Positions 22,821 to 33,427 of a stretch of DNA of 64,000 nucleotides are shown here, in pieces. A program made the position numbers and the translations under genes. The notes under the pieces were generated by a model. The model was not told the origin of the DNA and ran no database searches. It worked only from the letters and a program-made list of their open reading frames with translations. This stretch comes from Megaustenia siamemsis (lineage: Eukaryota; Mollusca; Gastropoda; Stylommatophora; Ariophantidae). Within the stretch, counting starts at the first letter, position 1. Each line of letters opens with the position of its first letter. Where the stretch lies: NCBI GenBank assembly GCA_032433765.1, contig JAVIAB010000124.1, forward strand, positions 79,140,465 through 79,204,464, read 5' to 3'.

Positions 22821-24392
22821 TTCAGGATCAAAGGGACAAGAAACCAGTTATAAAATGTACATCAGGCTATAAAATGTTAAAATCTGAGGTGGAAAAAGCT
22901 ATAAAAACAATGAAAAAAGGAAAAGCAGCAGGACCTGACAGCATACAGATAAAGATGATACAAGCACTAGAAGATTTTGGAATTGAAGTGATTACAGACA
23001 TATGCAACGACATATACCATACAGGATACATACCAAATGAACTAAAAACATCAACTTTCATTGCATTGCCTAAAAGGAATGGTGCAGTTGAATGCAGTGA
23101 CTTTAGAACAATAAGCCTAATGAGCCATGTTACAAAAATCTTGCTAAAAGTTATACAAGGAAAGATTCAGAATAAAATCAATACTGAATTAGATGAACAG
23201 CAATTTGGATTTAGGAAAAATAACGGGACAAAAGAAGCCATATTCTGCATGAGAACATTAATAGAAAAATACACAGAAGTAAACAAACCAATATATGCCT
23301 GCTTCATAGACTACACCAAAGCTTTTGATAGAGTACACCACAAACAACTTATAGAATGCCTAAAAGAGGTACATCTAGATGACATGGACATACGACTAAT
23401 ATGTAATCTATACTGGGAGCAAACAGCAATAATAAAATATAACAAAGAGAACTCTACAGCCATTGATATAAAAAGAGGAGTAAGACAGGGATGCATCCTA
23501 TTACCAAGCTTGTTCAATCTAAACACTCAGCAAATTTTTAAAAACATCATAGAGATGCCAGGCCTACAAATTAATGGAAAGATAATTTATCAATAACCTA
23601 ATATATGCTGATGATACTGTTCTACTAGCAGAAAATCCTAAAGATCTACAACAATTACTTAATGAAATAAACATGATAAGTAAAAAATATAGACTAGATA
23701 TGAATATCAAAAAGACTAAAACTATGATCATAAACAAAGAAAATACCCAAAACCCACAAGTGGATACCAAAATTGAAGGAATAGACCTTGAGACAGTTCA
23801 GAACTATAACTACCTTGGACATACTATAACCAGTGATGGAAAATGTACAACTGAAATAAACAAAAGAATAGGAATGGCAAAAAGTAATTTTAATGTCATG
23901 AAGAACATACTAACATCAAAACAAATAACACCAGGGCTAAAATAAGAATAGCAAAATGTTACATCTTCTCAATATTCCTATATGGTGCAGAAACATGGAC
24001 ATTAGACAAGAAAACAGAAAAGAGAATTGAAGCCTTTGAAATGTGGATATATAGAAGAATAGGTAGAATTGGATGGAAGGAAAAGAAAACAAATGATGAA
24101 GTCTTAAAACAACTAAAAATGAAAAGAGAACTACTAAGCACAATTCAAACAAGACAAATGTGATTTTTGGGCCATGTTAAAAGACACAACAGCCTACTAA
24201 AAGTAATCCTGGAGGGAAAATACAAGGTAAAAGAGGCAGAGGCAGACCAAGACTAACATGGATGAGTAACATCAAAAGATGGACAAATCAGCCTATGACA
24301 ACCTGCACCATCAAAGCAAGAGACAGAGCAGAATGGCGCTCCATGGTAGTCAACCTTCGTTGAGCAAAAGGCACTCGATGATGATGATGATG
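22821..24392 (+). mobile_element. LINE family C copy inserted into LINE A
   Basis: 5'-truncated retrotransposon. The first frame (to 23593) holds reverse transcriptase boxes: EKAIKTMKKGKAAGPDSIQ, DFRTISLMSHVTKILLK, QQFGFRK, CFIDYTKAFDRVHHK (with a catalytic Asp) and GVRQGCILLPSLFN. A 4-bp insertion near 23590 shifts the frame, after which NNLIYADDTVLLAENP supplies the second catalytic box. NYNYLGHTITSDGKCTTE, FLYGAETWTLDKKTE, IYRRIGRIGWKEKKTNDE and a zinc-knuckle-free C-terminus follow, with further stops. It ends cactcgatgatgatgatgatga, a GAT repeat. A 7-bp atataga duplication flanks it. Non-functional. Confidence 0.9.
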
Positions 24393-24800
24393 ATATAGAA
24401 CCAATTCTGACCTTTGGAAGCGAATCATGGACAGTAGACAAACAAATGAAAAGACGGTTAGAGGCCAGAGCTGGGATTTCTTAGAAGAATGTTGAAAGTT
24501 TCCTGGACAGACCAATGAGGAAATTCTCAAAGAGGCCAACACAAAAAGGGAGCTCCTAAAAAACATTTGAAAAAAACTATCAACATTTTTCGGGCACATC
24601 ATGAGAAGAGGAACGTTGTAATACTTGGTCGCAACTGGCAAAATAAAAGGAAAGAGAGATCACGGACGACAAAGAGAAAAAATACTGGATAGCTTGGTGT
24701 CATGGCATGGAAAACAGTCAACAACAGAACTGGTATGATGCACTGTAGACAGATGATTGTGAAAAGACATGATCACCTACACCAACCGATATGGCACATG
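24393..24800 (+). mobile_element. LINE family A copy, 3' portion resuming after LINE C
   Basis: Continues the 22500 copy with atatagaaccaattctgacc, then the family A tail with small frameshifts (aaaatactggatagcttgg, caacagaactggtatgatgc) up to ccgatatggcacatg at about 24802. The GAT tail expected there is replaced by the 39-bp array. Confidence 0.85.
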
Positions 24801-25990
24801 TCAATACTGAGCAATGTAAGACAGCAGCATCTTCATCATGTCAATACTGAGCTATGTAAGACAGCAGCACCCTCATCATGTCAATACTGTGCATGTAAGA
24901 CTGCAGCATCTTCATCATGTCAATACTGAGCAATGTAAGACAGCAGCATCTTCATCATGTCAATACTGAGCAATGTAAGACAGCAGCATCTTCATCATGT
25001 CAACACTGAGCAATGTAAGACAGCAGCATCCTCATCATGTCAATACTGTGCATGTAAGACTGCAGCATCTTCATCATGTCAATACTGTGCATGTAAGACT
25101 GCAGCATCTTCATCATGTCAATACTGTGCATGTAAGACTGTAGCATCCTCATCATGTCAATACTGTGCATGTAAGACAGCAGCATCCTCATCATGTCAAT
25201 ACTGTGCATGTAAGACTGCAGCATCTTTATCTTGTCAATACTGTGCATGTAAGACTGCAGCATCTTTATCATGTCAATACTGTGCATGTAAGACTGCAGC
25301 ATCTTTATCATGTCAATACTGTGCATGTAAGACTGCAGCATCTTTATCATGTCAATACTGTGCATGTAAGACTGCAGCATCTTTATCTTGTCAATACTGT
25401 GCATGTAAGACTGCAGCATCTTCATCATGTCAATACTGTGCATGTAAGACTGCAGCATCCTAATCATGTCAATACTGTGCATGTAAGACTGCAGCATCTT
25501 CATCATGTCAATACTGTGCATGTAAGACTGCAGCATCTTTAACTTGTCAATATTGTGCATGTAAGACTGCAGCATCTTTAACTTGTCAATATTGTGCATG
25601 TAAGACTGCAGCATCTTTATCTTGTCAATACTGTGCATGTAAGACTGCAGCATCTTTATCTTGTCAATACTGTGCATGTAAGACTGCAGCATCTTTATCT
25701 TGTCAATACTGTGCATGTAAGACTGCAGCATCTTTATTATGTCAATACTGTGCATGTAAGACTGCAGCATCTTCATCATGTCAATACTGTGCATGTAAGA
25801 CTGCAGCATCTTTATCTTGTCAATACTGTGCATGTAAGACTGCAGCATCTTTATCTTGTCAATACTGTGCATGTAAGACTGCAGTATCTTCATCATGTCA
25901 ATACTGTGCATGTAAGACTGTAGCATCCTCATCATGTCAATACTGTGCATGTAAGACTGCAGCATCATCATCATGTCAAAACTATGCATT
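24797..25990. repeat. 39-bp tandem array, about 31 copies, at LINE A 3' end
   Basis: Unit catgtcaatactgtgcatgt plus aagactgcagcatcttcat. The array starts exactly at the LINE A terminus (ggcacatg). 13-codon periodicity gives open frames on both strands (CQYCACKTAASSS and MHSIDMMKMLQSY) which are artefacts. Proximal copies have gagcaatgtaagacagc variants; the middle copies are homogenised. Confidence 0.95.
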
Positions 25991-26094
25991 GTAAAATTGT
26001 AGCATATGCAAGACATCAACATCTCTTGACTTCTACTTTGCCTGTGGCTACCATTTTATCCCATTTTTTACATTTTACCCAAATGTTGGCAAAG

Positions 26095-26224
26095 ATAATA
26101 CTTAAAACCTACAAGAGGATATCAAAGTTGAAGGAATAGACCTGGAGACAGTTCAGAACTACAACTACCTTGGACATACTGTAATCAGTGGTAGAAAATG
26201 TAAAAGTGAAATAAACAAAAGAAT
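26095..26224 (+). mobile_element. LINE family C fragment, left part of an interrupted copy
   Basis: gttgaaggaatagacctgga through tggaaaatgt-type sequence to aaataaacaaaagaat. It is continuous with the fragment starting at 26802. Confidence 0.8.
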
Positions 26225-26801
26225 CATCATCATGGGCCATACCGGTTGGTGTAGGTGATCATGTCCCTCCACAATCTTCTATCTACAGTGCATCGTATCA
26301 GTTCTGTTGTTGACTGTTTCCATGCCATGACACCAAGCTATCCAGTATTTTCTCTCTTTGTCGCCCGCAATCTCTCTTTCCTTTTATTTTGCCAGTTGTA
26401 ACCAAGTATTCCACCTTTCCTCTACTCATGATGTGCCCGAAAAATGTTGATTGCTTCTTTCTGATGTTTCTCAAGAGCTCCCAAAAAGAGCTCCAGAGTT
26501 CTGCACTACCAAAGGAGGAGTAAGATGTCTCCTTTCCTCCGCTAGTCTTCGGGACACCCCTGGGCAAGGTGGAGCTCCCGTTTAGCCCCTTATCAGGGTT
26601 TTGTGAAGCCATTGGAGCAGGTGGTGGATGGTGTTGTGGGAGCAGCCGACAAGTAGTGCCAGTTATGGTCCCCACACCATGATGGCAGGCAGAGGATCTC
26701 ATGTATAGAGACAATGGCTGCGATCACCGACTAGTACAGTCACTGCCAAGAAGGAAAGGAATGGCAAACTACCTTCTTAAATTGCCTGGAATAATCATGA
26801 C
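26225..26801 (-). mobile_element. Internally deleted, chimeric LINE A-type element
   Basis: Inserted antisense in LINE C, flanked by aaataaacaaaagaat (26209-26224) and aaataacaaaagaat (26802-26816). On the minus strand about 300 bp of leader (ttcctttccttcttggcagt, gatcctctgcctgccatcat, gggctaaacgggagctccac) is joined at about 26480 to the LINE A tail (LRNIRKKQSTFFGHIMSRG, KRDCGRQREKILDSLVSWHG), ending in a CAT/ATG repeat. The leader may be the element's own 5' end. Confidence 0.75.
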
Positions 26802-27330
26802 AAATAACAAAAGAATAGGAGTGGCAAGAAGTAATTTTAATGCCACAAAAAATATACTAACATCAAAACAAATAACACCAGGGCTAAAACTAAGAACAGC
26901 AAAATGTTAAATCTAAAACATTTATGTATGGTGCAGAAACATGGACATTAGACAAGAAAACAAAACAGAAAATTGAAGCCTTTGTGGATATATAGAAGAA
27001 TAGGTAGGATTGGATGGAAAGAACAGAAAACAAATGATGAAGTCTTAATACAACTAAAAATGAAAAAAGAACTACTAAATACAATTCAAACAAGAAAATG
27101 TGATTTTTGGGCCATGTTAAAAGACACAACAGCCTACTAAAAGTAATCTTGGAAGGGAAAATACAAGGTAAGAAAGGCAGAGGCAGACCAAGATTAACAT
27201 GGACGAGTAACATCAAAAGATGGATAGGTCAGCCTATGACAAACTGCATCATCAAATCAAGAGACAGAGCGGAATGGTAGCCAACCTTCGAAGCAGAGAT
27301 GGCACTCAATGAATGAATGAAATGTTCGCA
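26802..27330 (+). mobile_element. LINE family C fragment, right part of the interrupted copy
   Basis: Resumes RIGVARSNFNATKNILTSKQ, includes YGAETWTLDKKTKQ and RIGWKEQKTNDEVLIQ-type sequence with deletions, and ends at gcactcaatgaatgaatga near 27320. Only about 25 bp separate it from the LRRC57 donor at 27353. Confidence 0.8.
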
Positions 27331-27353
27331 GTTCCTTTTAAAAATCTTCTTAC

Positions 27354-27619
27354 CTGGTTTTGATTAAGATTCAACTCTACAGCTTGCAGGGCACCGATGT
27401 TTGGAAGTTGAGTTATTGAGTTTTGTGACAAGTCTACAGAGTCGAGTTGTTGTAAGGGAAGAATTTCTACAGGAAAAGACTTGAAATGATTTTTGGATAA
27501 GTTTAGCGTCTTGAGATTTGTCAGATTCGAAAATGAGCCGGGCAGGTGGGTCAGGGAGTTGTCAATGAGGCTGATGATTTCCAGTTTCTTAAGTTGACCA
27601 AAGTCATCTGGTAAAGAAA
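27354..27619 (-). CDS. LRRC57: LRRC57 orthologue, coding exon 3 (LRR core)
   Basis: Longest coding exon, residues 74-162. The acceptor is tttcctttcag and the donor cag|gtaagaag. It encodes repeats 2-6 of the solenoid, with the LxxLxLxxNxL pattern at about 23-residue spacing: LEIISLIDNSLTHLP, LKTLNLSKNHFKSFP, LDSVDLSQNSITQLP and AVELNLNQNQ. The last segment, ELNLNQNQ, is nearly identical to the LRRC57 signature in vertebrates. The exon starts with two bases that complete the split valine codon from exon 2 and ends in phase 0. It lies between two LINE clusters (26095-27330 and 27728-28340), only about 25 bp and 110 bp away, yet the reading frame is clean, a sign of purifying selection. Confidence 0.95.
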
Positions 27620-27727
27620 CTGAAAGGAAAGCAAAGTAGCCAATATTACAAATAAAATCTTAGCAGAAATATATGTTATCATTAAACTTAATTATAATCT
27701 TCAGCTAACATCACAACTACGAAACAA

Positions 27728-28340
27728 TTCATCATCATCATTATGAGCCATACTGGTTGACATAGGTGATCATGTCCCTCCACAATCTTCTATCCACTGT
27801 GCATCATATCAATTCTGTTCTTGACTGTTTACCATGCCAAGACACCAAGCTATCCAGTATTTCTCTCTTTGTCATCCACAATCTCTCTTTCCCTATATTT
27901 TTTCAGCTGTAACCAAGTATACCAGCTTTCCTTTTCATATGATGTGCCCGAAAAATGTTGATTGTTTCTTTCCATTTTTAAAGGAGTTCCCTTTTTGCGT
28001 TGGCCTCTTTGAGAATTTCCTCATTGGTCTTTTTAGCTGTTCACATTCTTTCAACATTCTTCTGAGAAATCCCATCTCTGTGGCCTCTAATCATCTTTTC
28101 ATTTGTTTGTTTACTGTCCATGATTCGCTTCCATAGGTCAGAATTGGCTCTATATAGCAATGAAGAACTCTCTTTCTCACTTTTATTGACATATACTTGT
28201 TGCATAATACATTTTTTCATTTTCTGAAATGCTATTTTGGCCTGAGCTATTCTGCTTTTAATTTCTGTGGTGCATCTCCCATCTGATGCTATTATTGTGT
28301 CCAAGTATTTGACACGTTGTACTTGTTGGACAAACAAATA
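27728..28340 (-). mobile_element. LINE family A 3' fragment, longer copy
   Basis: Antisense, starting tcatcatcatcattatgagc at the left. Minus-strand frames encode VQRVKYLDTIIASDGRCTTE, KSRIAQAKIAFQKMKK, SEKESSSLLYRANSDLWKR and the common tail. Frameshifted. Intron of LRRC57. Confidence 0.85.
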
Positions 28341-28689
28341 ATTCACATTTTCATTTTAAAAATGTTATTTAAAATGTTAAAGACTTACAATTAACATAAT
28401 TCAAATTTAAAAGTGAAATAAAATTGTTATAAACATTATATGGCCTTTGGCATCTTGACAGACAGCTGGTAGCACACAATCATGTCAGTAGTTTGGTAAT
28501 ATCTATCTCTATCTATCTATTGTCCTTTATGAGCTGAAGGTGGCACATAGGGCAGAAATTGTAGACTTTTTGAGTCTCATGCTGTGCATTGTGCATACAC
28601 CATACAGGAACAATCAGTACCTATAAGCTACACTAGATGCTGAGATGGGCAGGTATGGGGATGGCTAGACTGCTATGAAACTAATTCCA

Positions 28690-28768
28690 TGAACAGAACA
28701 GAATAGAATAGAATAGAATAGAATAGAATAGAATAGAACAGAATAGAATAGAACAGAATAGAATATTA
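28690..28768. repeat. GAATA/GAACA pentanucleotide microsatellite
   Basis: Runs of gaata with interspersed gaaca units, about 15 copies. Confidence 0.9.
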
Positions 28769-28830
28769 AACATATGTCAATGAAAACTAAGGTGCTGACC
28801 TGTTTAATTAACATTTATACAGAAACTCAC

Positions 28831-28966
28831 CAAGTTTACAACCATTCATTGTCAAATTCTTGAGAGTGGAAAGAGTGACAAACCAAGGTGGTAACTGTGG
28901 AATTCTGTTGTCAGATAAGTCTACTGTTCTCAAGTTCTTGGCTAGTTTCTGAAGCTCTTCCGGCAC
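28831..28966 (-). CDS. LRRC57: LRRC57 orthologue, coding exon 2
   Basis: Encodes residues 29-73 plus the first base of codon 74. Acceptor tctgtgcag precedes VPEELQKLAKNLRTVDLSDN, and the donor is cttg|gtgagt. The segment carries the first leucine-rich repeat (LRTVDLSDN) and the start of the second (LKNLTMNGCKL). It aligns with the family pattern in which an N-terminal helix leads into LRR 1. Phase fits both neighbours: it begins in phase 0 after exon 1 and leaves one base that completes a valine codon with exon 3. The intron on its 5' side is about 9.6 kb and is filled with LINE fragments and the 52-bp and 53-bp arrays. Confidence 0.94.
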
Positions 28967-29927
28967 CTGCACAGACCGAAATATTTTAATTACAATTTTG
29001 TATTGTTCACACAGTTCAAATAAAAAAACTAAAGAGTTCCCACTTGACTTTCAGCATAATGGAAACATGGTTTTATTTTTAATAATTTTTTCATAATCAT
29101 TGTTACGTTTGTGGGTAATGAGATCAATATTATGTGATTCTAAAGTGGTACCTATATTTAGATGAAGTCAAAAATTTGTCCACATTGACAAAATTTGTCC
29201 ACATTTGGAAGTTGAACCTCAACAATCCTGATTGGTAGACCTGGGATTTAATCGATTACTAGTTTCATTATTATGAAGGAAACTTTATATAATTTTTTTC
29301 ATTTTCAATTGCCTGGTATCTATTTGCCACATTCAACTTAATGCACATACATTATCAATGTTATCTTAGTTAATGAAGTACATATACTAAAAATGTACCA
29401 ATATTGAGAAGATTAAGCCTAACAACTGGGCATGCCAGAGAGCAGAACTCGGTTGAAAAAAAAAAAGCTAAGGAGACTACTCAGTCCAATATCCAACTGG
29501 AGGTGCAGAACAGTCCTGGTGGGCAATATTTGTAAGAGAAAGTAAATTGAACACAAACCCAGATAGAGCAGAAACATTGACATAAGACTGTTTACATAGG
29601 AAAAACAACTACGAAGGTGCTGCCTTCTAGGAAAAGTTAAGGACAAATAAAGGCAAATCACCAAACAAATGCATGCTAAAGATGAATGCACTGCACAGAA
29701 ATGTGAGGACACAAAGCAGCATAACTCAACATGTGAATGAAATAGAGAAAGATAATTAAGAATTATCAACAACAGAGTTGATTCATGCTCATCTTAAGTC
29801 ATGCTTGGATATCTTAAAGACACACACACACAGTAACATGAAGATTGTTAAGTTATGTTGAGGTTGTTTTGAAATTCGTCTGTTTGTGATCACCTAATGA
29901 CTAAAGGACCACACCTCTTTGTTATCC
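28967..29927. other. LRRC57 intron, unassigned part
   Basis: AT-rich, with a short direct repeat of gacaaaatttgtccacatt-like sequence near 29175-29205. A possible decayed LINE 3' region around 29470-29770 could not be assigned. Confidence 0.4.
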
Positions 29928-30160
29928 GCCCTTAAAAGGATGCTAAGTGAGCGTGTCTGTGTTGTGGTTTGCGATAAAACTGTGATATTTGCACCTTTTG
30001 GCCCAACACATCCAACTTCAGCATGACATATTTTAGTACGGGGTTGTCTTCCCTTCTCGTTCCCTACTCACTTGGTCAGACTAGACAGGTTAATCTGTTT
30101 CTGAAGGCACCACGGAGAGGTGGAGCAGGGTCTGAATGGTTCAGGTTCACCGATCCTGGT
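29928..30160 (+). mobile_element. Dispersed element X, copy 1, left part
   Basis: Starts ccgcccttaaaaggatgcta, then gcaccttttggcccaacaca, cactcacttggtcagacta-like sequence and ggcaccacggagaggtgga, to gatcctggt. It continues at 30457 after the 288-bp insertion. Confidence 0.75.
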
Positions 30161-30448
30161 TATGGAAGGCCCCGGTATCACTGCAAACAAATTAAAATCC
30201 ATAATTGCTCAACCACCCGTGCCAGTGGAATCATCCGAATTACTATCTCATCTCCCAAACAAAGAAAGGTAACTGTGGTCCCCATCATAACAGTCCCAGC
30301 ACACACCAAAAGACACAAAGCAAAACCCTCACAAAAAGTGAACACAGCCAACTGTTCCTTGTCATACGATATCATCATAAACAATTGGAATGTCGAAACA
30401 TGATCAAAACGGATGAGACACACAGCTCACGGTGTGCACAGAACACCA
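30161..30448 (+). mobile_element. 288-bp non-coding element with 8-bp target duplication
   Basis: Flanked by atcctggt at 30153-30160 and 30449-30456. Internal landmarks ggccccggtatcactgcaaa, ccgtgccagtggaatcatcc and cacagctcacggtgtgcaca recur at 60140-60435. The 8-bp duplication is the size made by hAT transposases; terminal repeats are too eroded to confirm. Confidence 0.7.
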
Positions 30449-30456
30449 ATCCTGGT

Positions 30457-30530
30457 GCAAGCCATCAGCTGTGGATCGCCTACAACTTCCAGCTCTGCTG
30501 CTGTGAGGCACCCTTGTTTTGATGTGAAAC
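30457..30530 (+). mobile_element. Dispersed element X, copy 1, right part
   Basis: gcaagccatcagctgtggat then ccagctctgctgctgtgagg, as in copies 2 and 3. Confidence 0.7.
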
Positions 30531-30654
30531 TGGTCTGCTGAAGTCAGGTCTGATCCCAGTCAATGCTTTTAGGTTCACCTGATAACAGATTTTCTCAAGG
30601 AAAGAAATACAGAATTGGCACAGTATTGAATATATTACAACTACAGAAATTTTA

Positions 30655-32475
30655 GAATGAGGACAAGTGAAGAACACTGCCAGGTACAAGGAAATTGATA
30701 ATGAAATACGCAAAATGTGCAAGAAGGCAAAAGAAGACTGGCTGAACCAAAGATGTCTAGAAGTCGAAACTATGAAAGTAAACAAAATTTAAGAGGGATC
30801 TACACAGAAATAAAGAGAATGACTAATAAAACAAAAAACTGCAGGAAGTGGATGTATTATAAACAAAGAAGGAAGAATGCTAACAGACAATAAAGATATA
30901 ATCTATAGATGGTAGGAATATATAACAAAATTATTTTATGACGAAATGGAAAAAAAACTATTTATAAAATGTACGTCCAGCTATAAAACCTTAAAATCTG
31001 AAGTGGAAAAAGCTATAAAAACAATGAAAAAGGGAAAAGCAGCAGGACCTGACAATATACAGCCAGTGATGATACAGGCACTAGAAGATTTTGGCACTGA
31101 AATGATCACAGACATATGCAATGACATATACCATACAGGATACATACCAAATGAACTAAAAACATCAACTTTCATTACATTGCTTAACAAGAATGGTGCA
31201 TGCAGTGATTTTAGAACAATAGGCCTAATGAGCCACCTAACAAAAATTTTACTAAAAGTTATACAGGGAAGGATTCAGAATAAAATTAACAGTGAATTAG
31301 ATGAGCAGCAATTTGGATTCATGAAAAATAGTGGGGAAAAAGCAGCCATATTCAGCATGAGAACATTGATTGAAAAGTACATAGAAGTAAACAAACTAAA
31401 ATATACCTGCTTCATAGACTAGCTTTCAATAGAATACACCATAATCAACTTATAGACTGCCTAAAAGATATAAATCTAGACGACACAGACATATGACTAA
31501 TATGTAATTTATACTGGGAGCAAACAGCAATAATAAAATATAACAAAGAGAACTCTATACCCATTGATAGAGAGAAGTAAGACAAGGATGCATCCTTTAA
31601 CCAAGCTTGTTAAATCTATACACTGAGCAAATCCTTAAAAACATCACAGAGATGCCAGGCCTAAACATTAATGGAAGGATAATCAATAACCTAAGATATG
31701 CTGATGATACTGTATTACTAGCAGAAAATCCTAAAGATCTACAACAATTACTTAATGAAATAAACATGACAAGCAAAAAATATGGATTAGATATGAGTAT
31801 CAAAAAAGACTAAAACTATAATCATAAGCAAAGAAAGTTCTCAAGACCTACAAATAAATATCAAAGTTGAAGGAATACATCTGGAGACAGTTCAGAACTA
31901 CAACTACCTGGGACATACTATAACCAATGATGGAAAATGTAAAACTGAAATAAACAAAAGAATGGGTATGGCAAAAAGTAATTTTAATGCTATGAAAAGT
32001 ATACTAACATCAATACAAATAACACTTGGGCTAAAACTAAGAATTGCAAAATGTTACATCTTCTCAAAATTCCTGTATGGTGCAGAAACATGGAAATTTG
32101 ACAAGAAAACAGAACAGAAAATTGAAGCCTTTGAAATATGGATTTATAGAAGAATGGGTAGAATTGGATGGAAAGAAAAGAAAAACGATGAAGTTTAAAA
32201 AAAACTAAAAATGGAAAGTGAACTACTAAACACAATTAGAACAAGCCTAATGACATTTTTGGGGCATGTTAAAAGATACAAAAGCCTACTAAAAGTAATA
32301 TTGGAAGGGAAAGTACAAGGTGGTAGAGGCAGACCAAAACTAACATGGACGAGTAACATCAAAAGATGGACAGGTCAGCCTATGACAACAACCTGCACCA
32401 TCAAAGCAAGAGACTGAGTGGAATGGCGGATCCATGGTAACCAACCTTCGTTGCGGAGACGGCACTCGATGAGGA
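30655..32475 (+). mobile_element. LINE family C copy (RT and C-terminus), pseudogenised
   Basis: Longest family C copy. It starts in the linker before the RT (KEDWLNQRCLEVE-type sequence), then EKAIKTMKKGKAAGPDNIQ, DFRTIGLMSHLTKILLK and QQFGFMKN. A 7-bp deletion at about 31420 destroys the first catalytic box (CFID then stop). Later boxes are readable in other frames: RQGCIL (around 31580), NNLRYADDTVLLAENP (31690), NYNYLGHTITNDGK, FLYGAETWKFDKKTE and MTFLGHVKR. The 3' end carries gcactcgatgaggatgaca, a decayed GAT tail. No endonuclease domain. Intron of LRRC57. Confidence 0.9.
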
Positions 32476-33169
32476 TGACAGAAATTATGTCAATGGTCAC
32501 GAAATATGGGCACTATATTCCCTACATTCCATGCCTGAGATATTTCTCTTGGGGTAAAACACAATACCCCAAGTGTGCTATGTAGCCACAGGAAATTTTC
32601 ATCAATATTGTGTCTTTACAATGATACATAGCATTCAAATCAGCCTTAACAATTTCTGATTTTGATTTGACAGAATGCCACGAGTTGATGTGGACAGGGT
32701 GCCCTTTGACTCATTGATGTGGCAGGTTGTAATGGCTTTCTTCACATTTCCTGCTCTTACTGGAGAAGTTGGAGTTCATCTATCCTAGGCTACGCTGGGA
32801 AACTACTAGTCCAGTCCAGAGGTACTGCAATACTGGGCCTTCTATATCAGCAACAGCCACCACTACAGGGAACACGGAGATCCTAACTTCTGTTAGCCAG
32901 CCTGTTTTGATGCAAACTGTTACAGGGGGAGACCATGAGGAGGTAGAACTGCTAGATCTTGGTCAGCTGATGGTATGCCAACCCTGCTATTGTGATCACA
33001 GGTCGCAGGCACTTATGCTCCCCCAACAATTTCTGAGCAAATTGCAAAACTCTCTGACTCACCCTCGCACTTGGTATTATCTCTCCAGGTGAGGCTCAGA
33101 CAATTGTATGTCTCTGCATAATTCTTGTCTAACTCCAAAAGTTTTTGTAAATCATTAACTCATAAGAGA
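32476..33169. other. Unassigned sequence with coding-like composition
   Basis: A 107-codon frame (32769-33092, plus strand) has a more balanced base composition than its surroundings and ends in tatctctccag|gtgagg, but no family or second exon is recognised. It may be the leader of a mobile element. Confidence 0.3.
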
Positions 33170-33427
33170 TAAGACCAACATTATGAGAATTAATGCAGTT
33201 GGCAATAACCAAATAAAATTAGGAGAAATACCTCTACTAGATGTACAATCTTACATATATCTGGGTAGTAATATAGATAAAGAGGGAAGAACAGAATGAT
33301 ACCAAAATAAGGATATCAAAAGCAAGAGGAGCTTTTGTTGCACTGGGAAACATATGGAAGTCCAAAGAAATTAGGTTAAATACAAAAATAAAAATTTTCA
33401 ACTCCAGTGTTAAGTCACTCCTATTGT
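33170..33427 (+). mobile_element. LINE family F fragment, 5' part
   Basis: Encodes DVQSYIYLGSNIDKEG-type sequence and RISKARGAFVALGNIWKSKE, matching the copy at 14030, and breaks off at cactcctattgta. Confidence 0.75.

Noticed and set aside
22763..23596. Active reverse transcriptase gene
   Set aside because: The frame begins inside LINE A sequence, a 4-bp insertion separates the two catalytic boxes, and the endonuclease is missing.
25000..26022. 340-codon minus-strand frame with 13-residue repeats
   Set aside because: Read-through of the 39-bp array attached to a LINE end.
32769..33092. 107-codon plus-strand gene
   Set aside because: No homologue, partner exon or promoter is recognised; kept only as an unassigned coding-like stretch.
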